From CADEEN01 sp963738425 (GTDB lineage Bacteria > Pseudomonadota > Gammaproteobacteria > Burkholderiales > Burkholderiaceae_C), in assembly GCA_963738425.1 (NCBI GenBank), contig CAVTWT010000034.1, forward strand, positions 1 through 64,000: a DNA stretch of 64,000 nucleotides, in the 5' to 3' direction. Made by a program: the position numbers and the translations under genes. A model generated the notes under the pieces. It was not told where the DNA came from. It worked only from the letters and a program-made list of their open reading frames with translations, and did not search any database. Shown piece by piece: positions 35,839 through 45,941 of this stretch (the first letter of the stretch is position 1; every line of letters begins with the position of its first letter).

Positions 35839-37422
35839 CGCACGACAAGATCCTCATCCTCGACTTCGGCTCGCAAGTCACGCAGCTCATCGCCCGCCGC
35901 ATCCGCGAAGCGCATGTCTATTGCGAGATCCATCCGAATGACGTGAGCGACGCCTTCATCCGCGAGTTCAATCCGAAAGGCATCGTGCTGTCGGGCAGCC
36001 ACGCCAGCACCTACGAAGAGCACGACCTGCGCGCACCCGCGGCGGTGTGGGAACTTGGCGTGCCGGTGCTCGGCATCTGCTACGGCATGTTCACGATGGC
36101 GGTGCAGCAGGGCGGCAAGGTCGAGGCCAGCACGCACCGCGAGTTCGGTTATGCCGAGGTCCGCGCGCGCGGCCACACCCGCCTGCTCGAAGGCTTGCAG
36201 GACTTCGCGACGCCCGAAGGCCACGGCATGCTCAAGGTCTGGATGAGCCACGGCGACAAGGTCACCGAATTGCCGCCGGGCTTCAAGCTGATGGCTTCGA
36301 CGCCGAGCTGCCCGATTGCCGGCATGGCCGACGAAGCACGTGGCTACTACGCCGTGCAGTTCCATCCCGAGGTCACGCACACGGTGCAAGGCAAGGCGCT
36401 GCTCGAGCGTTTCGTGCTGAACATCTGCAAGGCCAGGCCCGATTGGGTGATGCGCGACCACATCGCCGAAGCGGTGGCCTTGATCCGCAAGCAGGTCGGT
36501 GATGAGGAGGTCATCCTCGGCCTGTCCGGCGGCGTCGATTCGAGCGTCGCTGCGGCATTGATCCACCGTGCGATCGGCGACCAGCTGACCTGCGTCTTCG
36601 TCGATCACGGCCTGCTGCGCCTGAACGAAGGCGCGATGGTGATGGAGATGTTCGTCGGCCGCTTGCATGCCAAGGTCGTGCATGTCGATGCGAGCGAGCA
36701 GTTCCTCGGCGCGCTCCAAGGCGTGTGCCGATCCCGAGGCCAAGCGCAAGATCATCGGCCGCGAGTTCGTCGAGGTCTTCCAGGCCGAAGCGAAAAAGCT
36801 GTCCAATGCGAAGTGGTTGGCCCAAGGCACGATCTACCCGGACGTCATCGAATCCGGCGCCGCGCGCACGAAGAAGGCGACGACGATCAAGAGCCATCAC
36901 AACGTCGGCGGTCTGCCCGAGACGCTGGGCCTGAAGCTGCTCGAACCGCTGCGCGACCTGTTCAAGGACGAAGTGCGCGAGCTCGGCGTGGCGCTGGGTC
37001 TGCCGCCGGAGATGGTCTATCGCCATCCGTTCCCAGGCCCCGGCCTGGGCGTGCGCATCCTCGGTGAAGTCAAGGCCGAGTTCGCCGATCTGCTGCGCCG
37101 TGCCGACGCGATCTTCATCGAAGAGCTGCGCAACTGCGTGGATCCGACGTCCGGCCGGAACTGGTACGACCTGGTCAGCCAGGCTTTCGCCGTGTTCCTG
37201 CCGGTCAAGAGCGTCGGCGTCATGGGTGATGGCCGCACCTACGACTACGTGGTCGCGCTGCGTGCCGTGCAGACCAGCGACTTCATGACGGCCGACTGGG
37301 CCGAGCTGCCATACGGCTTGCTGAAACGGACGAGCGGGCGGATCATCAACGAAGTGCGGGGAATCAACCGCGTAACCTACGATGTATCAAGCAAACCACC
37401 GGCGACGATCGAGTGGGAGTGA
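35835..37422 (+). pseudogene. guaA: GMP synthase (glutamine-hydrolysing), one frameshift
   Basis: Converts XMP to GMP with glutamine and ATP. The GATase domain (VLGICYGMFTMAV, HPEVTHT) and the ATP pyrophosphatase P-loop GLSGGVDSSVAAALIH are in the first frame. After HVDASEQFLGAL (about 36716) the reading frame shifts by +1, and the remainder (DPEAKRKIIGREFVEVF to the C-terminal KPPATIEWE) is in the next frame. Removing one C from the CC at 36716-36717 restores a continuous protein of 528 residues, close to the E. coli length. Both halves are otherwise perfectly conserved. guaA is needed for guanine prototrophy, so a sequence error is the likelier reason. Confidence 0.92.
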
Positions 37423-37449
37423 TCGAGGAAGAGGACAGGAGACAGTTCC

Positions 37450-37710
37450 ATGCGGCTGGTTTTCGGCGTGATGTCCTTGCTGGTCGTGCTGGCGATCGTC
37501 GGTACGTTGGGCAAGAAGCAGTTCGAGGCGTTGGGCCTGAGCGGCCAAGCCGCCACGCGAGCCGCCGGCCTGCCGGGCGCGACAGCCGCTCCTGTTGAGG
37601 GCGCGACGGTGCCAGCGCAAGCCAAGGCCATCCAGAACAACGTGCGCGATGCCGCTGCGGCGGCGTTGCAGCAGGGTGCGGATCGCGCGGCGCAGCAGGC
37701 GAACCAATGA
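37450..37710 (+). CDS. Small membrane-anchored hypothetical protein
   Basis: An 86-residue protein with one N-terminal membrane segment (MRLVFGVMSLLVVLAIVGTL) and an Ala/Gln-rich tail (QAKAIQNNVRDAAAAALQQG) likely to be helical. A GGAGAC-type ribosome site precedes the ATG. The stop overlaps the tadA start by 4 nt. No family is recognised. Confidence 0.65.
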   Translation: MRLVFGVMSLLVVLAIVGTLGKKQFEALGLSGQAATRAAGLPGATAAPVEGATVPAQAKAIQNNVRDAAAAALQQGADRAAQQANQ

Positions 37711-38300
37711 ACACCCCCGCAGCAATCATCTTGCCGGATGCGCCCAGCGCAGCGCAGGACGAGTATGCGATGCGTTTGGCGCTCGATCAGGCGCTCAACG
37801 CGCAGCTGGTCGGCGAGGTGCCCGTCGGTGCGGTGATCACGCACATGGCCGACGGCGTGCCCCAGGTCATCGCCACCGGCTACAACCGCCCGATCACCAC
37901 CAACGACCCGACGGCGCACGCCGAGATCGTGGCCATCCGTCATGCAGCGCAACTGCTCGGCAACTACCGGCTGCCGGGCTGCACTATCTACGTCACGCTG
38001 GAGCCCTGCGCGATGTGCGCGATGGCGCTGATGCACGCCCGCATCGGTCGCATCGTGTTCGCTGCAGCTGACCCGAAAACCGGCGCGGTGGGGTCGGTGC
38101 TGAACCTGTTCGACAACCCCCAGCTCAACCACCACACCCATGTGCAAGGCGGGCTGCTCGCCGATGCCGCCGGCACGATGCTGCGTGATTTCTTCGTCGA
38201 GCGGCGGGCCGCGATCAAGGCGGCGCGTGATGCCTCGCCCAATGCCGAGCTGCTGCCGGTGCCCGAGGTGATCGAGTCCGACTTCGGGGCCTGGGGGTGA
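37707..38300 (+). CDS. tadA: tRNA-specific adenosine deaminase
   Basis: A 197-residue zinc deaminase that converts A34 to inosine in tRNA-Arg(ACG). The catalytic HAE is in DPTAHAEIVAIRHA and the zinc Cys pair in TLEPCAMCAMALMH; GAVGSVLNLFDN is a TadA block. It is longer than E. coli TadA at both ends. It overlaps the preceding small gene and the following LD-carboxypeptidase by 4 nt each. Confidence 0.93.
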   Translation: MNTPAAIILPDAPSAAQDEYAMRLALDQALNAQLVGEVPVGAVITHMADGVPQVIATGYNRPITTNDPTAHAEIVAIRHAAQLLGNYRLPGCTIYVTLEPCAMCAMALMHARIGRIVFAAADPKTGAVGSVLNLFDNPQLNHHTHVQGGLLADAAGTMLRDFFVERRAAIKAARDASPNAELLPVPEVIESDFGAWG

Positions 38301-39220
38301 GCGGCGGCGACGCCTTGTCGCTCGTTTGTTTTTCGCCGGCCGGTGTCATCGCCAAGCCGGCGGCGGTGCGCCTGGCGGCCAAACGCCTGAAGAGCCTGGG
38401 CTTTGCAAGCTCTATCGATGAATCCGCGTTCGCACGCCACCAGCGTTTCGCCGGCGACGATGCCACGCGGCTGGCCGCACTGCACCGTGTTGCAAGGGCT
38501 GCTCCGTCGGTGGCGCTGGCCACGCGCGGCGGCTATGGCCTGACGCGGCTGTTGGGTCGCATCGACTGGACGTTGCTCGCCAAGAGCGTCGAGCGCGGCA
38601 CACGCTGGGTCGGCCACAGCGATCTCACGGCTTTGCAGCTGGGGTTGCTGGCGCACACGCGCGGCGCCTCGCCAGTGACCTGGGCAGGCCCGTTGGCGGC
38701 AGACCATTTCGGCCGCGCCGATGCCGATGGTGGTGTCGACGAGGTCACCCGCGACTGCTTCTGCGAAGCGATGCGCGGCGAGCTCGAGGCCATCGGCTTT
38801 CGCACCGAAGCGGGATTCGAGGGCCTGGACGTCAAAGGCACGCTGTGGGGCGGCAACCTCACGATGCTGGTCAGCCTGCTCGGCACGGCGCACATGCCGA
38901 AGATCAGACGCGGCATCCTGTTCGTCGAAGACGTGAACGAACATCCGTACCGTGTCGAGCGGCATCTGCTGCACCTGCATCAGGCGGGCGTGCTCGATGC
39001 GCAACGCGCTGTCGTGCTCGGTGAGTTCAGCGCCTGGAAACCGTCGCCGCTGGACCGCGGCTTCAACCTGAAGACGGTCGTGGCGCATTTGCGCAGCGTC
39101 ACCAAGACGCCGATCCTCACCGGCCTGCCGCATGGTCATGTGCCAACCACCGTGATGTTGCCCATCGGCGCCCGCGCTACGCTGGCGACGCAAGGGCGCG
39201 AGGCTTTCATCGGCTGGTGA
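38297..39220 (+). CDS. ldcA: LD-carboxypeptidase (peptidase S66)
   Basis: A 307-residue muramoyltetrapeptide carboxypeptidase that trims the terminal D-Ala from murein tetrapeptides during recycling. The nucleophile Ser lies in WVGHSDLTALQLG, the catalytic Glu region in GILFVEDVNEHPY and LWGGNLTMLVSLLG, and the His in LTGLPHGHVP. The start is GTG 38297, overlapping the tadA stop. No signal peptide is seen, in line with cytoplasmic LdcA. Confidence 0.9.
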   Translation: MSGGDALSLVCFSPAGVIAKPAAVRLAAKRLKSLGFASSIDESAFARHQRFAGDDATRLAALHRVARAAPSVALATRGGYGLTRLLGRIDWTLLAKSVERGTRWVGHSDLTALQLGLLAHTRGASPVTWAGPLAADHFGRADADGGVDEVTRDCFCEAMRGELEAIGFRTEAGFEGLDVKGTLWGGNLTMLVSLLGTAHMPKIRRGILFVEDVNEHPYRVERHLLHLHQAGVLDAQRAVVLGEFSAWKPSPLDRGFNLKTVVAHLRSVTKTPILTGLPHGHVPTTVMLPIGARATLATQGREAFIGW

Positions 39221-39336
39221 AACCACTGCTCGGTGGTCGCAGAACGCACCGCTAGAATCTGAATGCGCCTTGCGTTGTCGGCTGTCACGAGCGGCCGACG
39301 CGTGGGGCGATTTGGTTTCTGCGAGGAGCAACGCGC

Positions 39337-41585
39337 ATGCGCGCATGGGTTGGCGGCAACAGCCGCATCGGGCGGTTGATCGGTGTAGCACTGCTGGTGC
39401 TGGTGGCCTCAGCATGCAACAACAGCCCGTGGCCCAATGGCGCCGAGCGCGAGAACACGCTTTTCAACACCTTCGACGAGCGCTCGCCGCGCTACCTCGA
39501 TCCGGTGGCCTCGTACAGCAACCCGGAGTCGGTCTACACCTACCAGACTCTACGAGCCGCTCTACGCCTACCACTACCTCAAGCGGCCCTACGAGCTGAT
39601 CCCCAAGACAGCGGTCGAGGTCGTGCAGCCGTACTACCTCGACAAGGACGGCAAGCGGCTGCCTGAGGATGCAGCGGTCGAGCAGATCGCCGAGAGCGTG
39701 CACGACATCAAGATCAAACCTGGCCTTCAGTTCGCGCCGCACCCGGCGCTGGCCAGGGATGAGCAGGGCCGGTACCGCTACCACGCGCTGACGCGCGAAC
39801 AACTCGGCGGCAAGCGCTCGCCCTTCGAGTTCGAACATCAAGGCACGCGGGAACTGACGGCCGAGGACTACGAGTACGCCTTCAAGCGCCACGCCACGCC
39901 ACGCATCGAGACGCCGATCTTCGGCATCTTCTCCGAGTACGTGATCGGCCTGAAGGAGTACCGCAAGCTGATCGCCGAAGAGAACAAGAAGCTGCTCGCC
40001 GGCCTGCCCGAGGATGCCGGCGACAAGCCTTTCCTCGACTTCCGCAAGTGGCCGCTCGATGGCGTCAAGGCGATCGACAAGTACACCCTGCGCATCCGCA
40101 TCAAAGGCAAGTACCCGCAGTGGAAGTACTGGTTGGCGATGACATTCACCTCGCCGCTGCCCTGGGAGGCTGATGCGTTCTATGCGCAGGCGGGCATGTC
40201 GGAGAACAGCCTGTCGCTCAACCAATGGCCTGTCGGCACGGGGCCGTACATGATGACCGAGTACGTGCAGGACCGCCGGCATGTGATGAAGCGCAATCCG
40301 AACTTCCGTGGCGAGCCGTTCCCGTGCGAGGGATCTGCCGAGGACAAGGCCGCGGGTTTCCTGATTGACTGCGGCAAGACGATGCCTTTCATCGACACCA
40401 TCGTCTCAACCATCGTCAAGGAGAAGGTGCCGCGCAAGGAGATGTTCAAGCAAGGCTATCTCGATGTGCCGGAAATCGAGCGGCCGGAGTGGGGCGTGGA
40501 CTTCCGCGTCGACATCGAGGACTCAGACCGCGTGAAGGCGCTGTACGAGTCGCGTGGCTTCCAGTTCCCGCAGACGACCGACATCAACAACTGGTACTTG
40601 GGCTTCAACTGGCTCGACCCAGTGCTTGGCAAAGGTGACACGGCCGAGCAGCAGGTGAAAAACCGCAAGCTGCGCCAAGCCTTGTCCATTGCCATTGACT
40701 GGGAAGAAGGCTACGGCCGCATCTTCCGGAGCAAAGGCGGGGAGCCGGCGCACGGCCCGGTGCCGAAAGGCGTGTTCGGTTCGCGAGAGGGCCAGCCCGG
40801 CGGCCACAACCCGGTGACACACAGGGTGGTCAACGGCGAGGTGGTGCGGCGCTCGATCGATGATGCCAAGCAGTTGCTCGCCGAGGCCGGCTACCCGAAC
40901 GGTCGGGAGGCCAAGAGCGGCAAGCCGCTGGTCCTGAATTACGACTTCCAGCGTGTGTTGACGCCGGAGTTCACGTGCCGAGAACGATTGGATGGTCAAG
41001 CAGTTCGCCAAGATCGGTGTGCAGCTCGAGGTGCGCGCCACCGACTACAACCAATTCCAGGAGAAAGTGCTCAAGGGCAAGCACCAGATTTTCTGGTGGG
41101 GTTGGCTCGGCGACTACCCTGACGCGGAGAACTTCCTGTTCCTGCTTTACGGCCCGAACAGCAAGTCGCTGCACGAAGGCGAGAACGCCGCCAACTACGA
41201 GAACGCGGAGTACGACAAGCTTTACCGCCAACTGCAGACGCTCGACGACGGGCCGCCGAAACAGAAGGTGATCGACGAGATGGTGCGCATCGTGCGTGAG
41301 GATTCGCCGTGGGCCTGGGGCTACTGGCCCTATGTCGCCACCGCCAACCAGGCCTGGGTCCACAACGCCAAGCCCGGCATCATGATCCGCGACATGGGGC
41401 GCTACTACCGTCTCGACACGGCCCTGCGGGTGCAGAAGCAGGCGGAGTGGAACAAGCCGGTCTGGTGGCCGCTGGTCTTGCTCGCGGCGATGGGCGCGGG
41501 CCTGGTCATGCTGGCGCGTCGCAGCTTTGCCGCCCGCGAGCGCGCGACGGCGCGCGCCGTTTCGACGGCGACCGCTGCCATCTGA
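39337..41585 (+). pseudogene. Peptide-type ABC transporter substrate-binding lipoprotein, two frameshifts
   Basis: An SBP family 5 protein in three frames. Frame 1 (39337 to about 39549) has a lipoprotein signal with lipobox VASAC (Cys27). Frame 2 (to about 40977) holds the bulk of the protein (YEPLYAYHYLKRPYELIP ... NPNFRGEPFP ... LRQALSIAIDWEEGYGRIF). Frame 3 (about 40980 to 41585) holds VKQFAKIGVQLEVRATDYNQ, FWWGWLGDYPDAENFLFLLYG and a C-terminal membrane segment (WWPLVLLAAMGAGLVMLARR). Each shift is +1 and is repaired by dropping one C (39550; 40978 or 40979), giving about 748 residues. It heads a four-gene importer operon, probably for oligopeptides. The extra C-terminal anchor is unusual for an SBP. 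Confidence 0.85.
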
Positions 41586-41596
41586 GACCGTTGCCG

Positions 41597-42580
41597 ATGC
41601 TCAACCACATCCTCAGACGCCTCGGTTACGGCCTGCTGATCCTGCTCGGCGTCAACCTGCTGACCTTCTTCCTGTTCTTCACCGTCAACACGCCCGACGA
41701 CATGGCGCGCTTGAACATCGGTGGCAAGCGCGTCACGCAGGAGCAGATCGACAAATGGAAAGCCGAGCGCGGCTACGACAAACCGCTGTACTGGAACGTC
41801 AAGGAGGAGGGCGGTGCGCGGGTCACCAGGACCATCTTCTGGGAGCGCTCGGTCTCGCTGTTCACGCTCGACTTCGGCCGCTCCGACGCGCGCCAGGCGG
41901 TGAACATCGGGCACGAGGTCAAGACGCGCATGTGGGTCAGCCTGCAGTTGGCGCTGCCGCTGTTCATCCTGCAGGTGATCGCGAGCACAGCGTTTGCTTT
42001 GATGCTGGTCTTCTTCCGTCACACGCGCGTCGACTTCTGGGGCGTGGTGCTGTGCGTGTTGATGTTGTCGATCTCGTCGCTGTTCTACATCATCGTCGGG
42101 CAGTACTTCTTCTCGCGGCTGTTCAGGCTCGTGCCGATCAACGGCTACGCACCGGGGCTCGACGCAGTGAAGTTCCTGATCCTGCCGATCCTGCTGTCGC
42201 TGCTGGCGCGCCTGGGCGGTGAAGCGCGGCTGTACCGGGCGCTGTTCCTGGAAGAAGTCGGCAAGGACTATGTGCGCACCGCACGCGCCAAGGGATTGTC
42301 CGAACAGGTGGTGCTGTTCCGCCACGTGCTGCGCAACGCGCTGATCCCGATCATCACCAGCGCCGGCTCGTACTTGCCGTACGTCTTCCTCGGCAGCCTC
42401 GTGTTCGAGAGCTTCTTCGGCATACCGGGCCTGGGCGCGTTCGTCATCGAGGCCATCACCGGGCAGGACTTTGCCATCGTGCGCACGATGGTCTTTCTCA
42501 GTGCGCTGCTCTACATCGCCAGCCAGGCGCTGATCGACATCGTCTACACCTGGGTCGATCCCCGGGTGAGGCTGGCCTGA
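41597..42580 (+). CDS. ABC transporter permease, OppB/DppB/YejB-like
   Basis: A 327-residue inner membrane permease. The N-terminal MLNHILRRLGYGLLILLGVN is typical of DppB-type proteins. The cytoplasmic EAA-like loop is in YVRTARAKGLSEQVVLFRHVLRNALIPI, and FESFFGIPGLGAFVIEAI follows. About six membrane segments are visible. An extra segment after helix 1 (KRVTQEQIDKWKAERGYDKP) resembles that of YejB-like permeases. It is 12 nt after the binding-protein gene. Confidence 0.9.
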   Translation: MLNHILRRLGYGLLILLGVNLLTFFLFFTVNTPDDMARLNIGGKRVTQEQIDKWKAERGYDKPLYWNVKEEGGARVTRTIFWERSVSLFTLDFGRSDARQAVNIGHEVKTRMWVSLQLALPLFILQVIASTAFALMLVFFRHTRVDFWGVVLCVLMLSISSLFYIIVGQYFFSRLFRLVPINGYAPGLDAVKFLILPILLSLLARLGGEARLYRALFLEEVGKDYVRTARAKGLSEQVVLFRHVLRNALIPIITSAGSYLPYVFLGSLVFESFFGIPGLGAFVIEAITGQDFAIVRTMVFLSALLYIASQALIDIVYTWVDPRVRLA

Positions 42581-42592
42581 CGGGCGTCGCGA

Positions 42593-44029
42593 ATGGGATT
42601 CAAGTTCGTCATTCTCTGGACCGACGTGGCGCTGTGGGCGATGTTCGCGGCGCTCGTCGGCTATGTGCTGCACGTGCGCCGCGATGCCAACCTGCTGGCC
42701 ACCTGGCGCAAGGTCGCGCACGACCATGCCGCCCTCTCGGCGGGCGTGGTATTGCTGTTGTTCACGCTGGTGACGATGCTCGACAGCGTGCACTTCAGGC
42801 GCGCCCTGGCGCCCAGCGCCGGCAGCACGGCAGTGTTCTACGACACGAACACCGAATCCTTGCTCGACGTGGTGCTGGCGCGCCAGATCGGCATGCGCGA
42901 GACGACCTACTCCAGCCCGCTGGCCACGCATGGGCACACGAAAGAGTCGATCGAGGTCAATGGCCAATCGGTGCGCGACTTTCCGCGGCTGAAGCATGGC
43001 GGTGTGCATTTGAAGGAGCCCGATCGCGAGTGGGCGCACGACGTGATCTTGCGCGCGGTTTTCGGTGCGTTGGCTGGCGTGGTTGCCGCGGCGCTCATGG
43101 CATGGCTCGCCGCCCTGTTGCTCACCCGGGCGCACGGCGGTGTGGCTTCCGCCTTGCGTGACATTGCCGCCGATCGCACGACCTATCCCGTTCGCGCAAT
43201 GCTGGCCACCTTGCTCGTGCTGTCGTTGCTGGGTGGCGTCGTGATCGCCCTGATGGGGCACTACCACGTGCTGGGCACCGACCGCACCGGCAACGACGTC
43301 CTCGTGCAGGCCTTGAAGAGCGTTCGCACGGCCTTCGTCATCGGCGTGCTGTCCACCATCGCCACATTGCCGTTCGCGCTCGTCCTGGGCGTGCTGGCAG
43401 GCTACTTCAGAGGCTGGGTCGATGAAGCGATCCAGTACGCCTACACAACACTCAGTTCTGTGCCGAATGTGCTGCTGATCGCTGCCTGCATCCTGATGGT
43501 GCAGGTGTTCCTCGACAAGAACCCGGAGATGTTCGAAACCGGAGTCGAGCGATCCGACCTCAAGATCTTCCTGCTGTGCGTGATCCTCGGCATCACCGGC
43601 TGGTCCACACTGTGCCGACTGATCCGCGGCGAGACGTTGAAGCTGCGCGAACTCGACTACGTGCAGGCGGCCACCGCCTTCGGCGTCAGCCACGCGCGCA
43701 TCATGTCGCGGCACATCGTGCCGAACGTGATGCACCTGGTGCTGATCACGACGGTGCTCGGCTTCTCCGATCTCATCCTCTACGAAGCGGTGCTGACCTA
43801 CGTCGGCGTCGGCGTCGATCCGTCGATGAGCAGCTTCGGCGGCATGATCAACCTGGCGCGCAGCGAGATGAGCCGCGATCCGCTGGTCTGGTGGAGTTTT
43901 GCCGCAGCCTTCGGCTTCATGGTGACGCTGGTGCTGGCGGCCAACCTGTTCGCGGATGGCGTGCGCGATGCGTTCGATCCGCGAGCCCGCGTGTTCCGTG
44001 CGCGTCTCGTCGTCAAGAGGCCCGCATGA
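42593..44029 (+). CDS. ABC transporter permease, OppC/YejE-like, extended N-terminal half
   Basis: A 478-residue permease. The C-terminal 270 residues are a standard DppC core (HVLGTDRTGNDVLVQALKSV, TLPFALVLGVLAGYFRGWVD, LDYVQAATAFGVSHARIMSRHIVPN with the EAA-type loop). The first 200 residues add membrane segments and a soluble insert (TKESIEVNGQSVRDFPRLKH), making it far longer than typical DppC (about 300). It pairs with the permease at 41597. Confidence 0.88.
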   Translation: MGFKFVILWTDVALWAMFAALVGYVLHVRRDANLLATWRKVAHDHAALSAGVVLLLFTLVTMLDSVHFRRALAPSAGSTAVFYDTNTESLLDVVLARQIGMRETTYSSPLATHGHTKESIEVNGQSVRDFPRLKHGGVHLKEPDREWAHDVILRAVFGALAGVVAAALMAWLAALLLTRAHGGVASALRDIAADRTTYPVRAMLATLLVLSLLGGVVIALMGHYHVLGTDRTGNDVLVQALKSVRTAFVIGVLSTIATLPFALVLGVLAGYFRGWVDEAIQYAYTTLSSVPNVLLIAACILMVQVFLDKNPEMFETGVERSDLKIFLLCVILGITGWSTLCRLIRGETLKLRELDYVQAATAFGVSHARIMSRHIVPNVMHLVLITTVLGFSDLILYEAVLTYVGVGVDPSMSSFGGMINLARSEMSRDPLVWWSFAAAFGFMVTLVLAANLFADGVRDAFDPRARVFRARLVVKRPA

Positions 44030-44096
44030 GCGCCGCCCGGCCGCCCGAAGGCGCTCGCACCGCAGCGCGCAGCGCGAAGGTACTGCAGTGACCAGC

Positions 44097-45941
44097 ATGT
44101 TGGAGATTCAAGACCTTGAAGTCGGTCTCGACAGCGATTCGGGCCTCGTGCGCGCGATCGATGGCCTGCGCCTGTCGATGCACCGCGGCGAGACCTTCGC
44201 ACTGGTCGGCGAGAGCGGTTGCGGCAAGAGCATGACGGCGCTGGCGCTGATGCGGCTGCTGCCCGAAAACGGCCGTGTGCTCGCCGGCCGCGTCGAGCTC
44301 GAAGGCACCGACACGCTCGGCTTGTCGGAGCGGGCCATGCGCGACGTGCGCGGCGGCCGCATCGGCATGATCTTTCAGGAGCCTTCGACGAGCCTGAACC
44401 CGGTGATGAAGGTCGGCGACCAGATCGTCGAAGCGATCGAAACCCACACCGATCTGCGGGGCGAGGCGGCACGGGCCAAAGCCATCGACTGGTTGAAACG
44501 CGTCGGCATTCCCGAGCCCGAGCGCCGTATCGACGAGTACCCGTTTCGCATGAGTGGCGGCCAGAAGCAGCGCGTGATGATCGCGATGACGCTGGCCACC
44601 GAGCCCGACTTCCTCGTCGCCGATGAGCCGACGACGGCGCTCGACGTCACGATCCAGAAGCAGATCCTCGACCTGCTGCGCGATCTGCAGAGAGAGCAGG
44701 GCATGGGCTTGTTGCTGATCACGCATGACCTGGCCGTCGTCTCCGGCATGGCGCAGCGTGTGGCGCTGATGTACGCCGGGCAGATCATCGAAGTGGCTAC
44801 CGCGGCGGAGTTCTTCAGGGCGCCGAAACACCCCTATGCGCAAGCGCTGCTGCGGGCGCTGCCCGACGCCGCTCGCCGCGGCGAGCCGCTGACGGCCATT
44901 GGCGGCACGGTGCCGGCGTTGACGCAGACGTTCGCCGGCTGCCGTTTCGCACCGCGCTGCGCGAGCGTGATGCCTCATTGCGGCAACACCTTGCCGACGC
45001 TCGATGCATTGACGCCGACGCACAGCGTGCGCTGCCTGCTGTATGCGAAGGGCGCTTCGCGAACCACGGTGGTCCCCGCGACCGTTCGGTCTGAGATCGC
45101 GAAGGACACGCTGGCCGTCGATGCGGTGCCGGGAAAGGCCTTTCTGGAAGTCAAAGACCTGCGCGTGCGCTTTCCGATCCGCAGAGGTTTCTTCCAGCGC
45201 ACGGCGGGCTACTTCGATGCGGTCGGCGGCGTGTCGTTCGACATCCGTGCGGGCTCCACGCTGGCGCTGGTCGGTGAGTCCGGCTGCGGCAAGACGACCA
45301 CGGGCAAAGCGATCGTGCAGTTGCTGCGCACGCAAGCCGTGATCGAGGGCCAGGCGCTGCTGCAGGGACGCAATCTCTTCGACCTCAACGACGAAGCCTT
45401 GAAGAACGCGCGGCGCGACATCCAGATCATCTTCCAGGATCCGTATGCATCGCTGAACCCGCGCATGCGGGTTTTCGAAGTGCTTGAAGAAGGGTTGGTT
45501 GCGCTGCGTCCCGAAATGAATGCCGCGGCACGGCGCACGCGCCTCGAACAACTCGCCGACCAGGTGGGCCTGCGCCGCGAGTCGCTGGATCGCTATCCCC
45601 ATGAGTTCAGCGGTGGCCAACGCCAGCGCATCGCCATTGCGCGCGCGCTCGCTGTGCAGCCCAAGTTGATCGTCTGCGACGAGCCGACTTCAGCGCTGGA
45701 CGTCAGCGTGCAGGCGCAGATCCTCAACCTGCTCGAGAGCCTGCAGCGCGAACTCGGCCTGTCGTACCTCTTCATCACGCACAACATCGGCGTGGTGGAG
45801 TACATCGCCGACGAGGTGGCGGTGATGCAGGCCGGCCGCATCGTCGAACAAGGCCCGAGCGAACAAGTGTTGCGCTCCCCCGTGCACGCTTACACACGCA
45901 CGCTCCTGGCTGCGGTGCCGCGCCTGCGGGCTGTTGCGTGA
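44097..45941 (+). CDS. Dipeptide-type ABC transporter, duplicated ATP-binding protein
   Basis: A 614-residue protein with two complete ATPase modules, as in YejF or GsiA. The first has Walker A GESGCGKSMTALALM and signature MSGGQKQRVMIAM; the second has Walker A GESGCGKTTTGKAI and signature FSGGQRQRIAIARAL. Each ends with an oligopeptide-transporter C-terminal extension (CRFAPRCASVMPHC after the first). ATG 44097 was chosen; GTG 44088 is equally possible. About 70 nt separate it from the permease. It energises the 39337-44029 importer. Confidence 0.93.
   Translation: MLEIQDLEVGLDSDSGLVRAIDGLRLSMHRGETFALVGESGCGKSMTALALMRLLPENGRVLAGRVELEGTDTLGLSERAMRDVRGGRIGMIFQEPSTSLNPVMKVGDQIVEAIETHTDLRGEAARAKAIDWLKRVGIPEPERRIDEYPFRMSGGQKQRVMIAMTLATEPDFLVADEPTTALDVTIQKQILDLLRDLQREQGMGLLLITHDLAVVSGMAQRVALMYAGQIIEVATAAEFFRAPKHPYAQALLRALPDAARRGEPLTAIGGTVPALTQTFAGCRFAPRCASVMPHCGNTLPTLDALTPTHSVRCLLYAKGASRTTVVPATVRSEIAKDTLAVDAVPGKAFLEVKDLRVRFPIRRGFFQRTAGYFDAVGGVSFDIRAGSTLALVGESGCGKTTTGKAIVQLLRTQAVIEGQALLQGRNLFDLNDEALKNARRDIQIIFQDPYASLNPRMRVFEVLEEGLVALRPEMNAAARRTRLEQLADQVGLRRESLDRYPHEFSGGQRQRIAIARALAVQPKLIVCDEPTSALDVSVQAQILNLLESLQRELGLSYLFITHNIGVVEYIADEVAVMQAGRIVEQGPSEQVLRSPVHAYTRTLLAAVPRLRAVA

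Noticed and set aside
43956..44096. Upstream extension of the duplicated ATPase gene
   Set aside because: The extra residues overlap the permease C-terminus in another frame and do not resemble ABC ATPase N-termini.
41405..44098. 897-residue minus-strand open frame opposite the ABC permeases
   Set aside because: Composition (His, Gln, Arg, Asp-rich) is typical of the antisense of membrane-protein genes at high GC. No recognisable motif is present.
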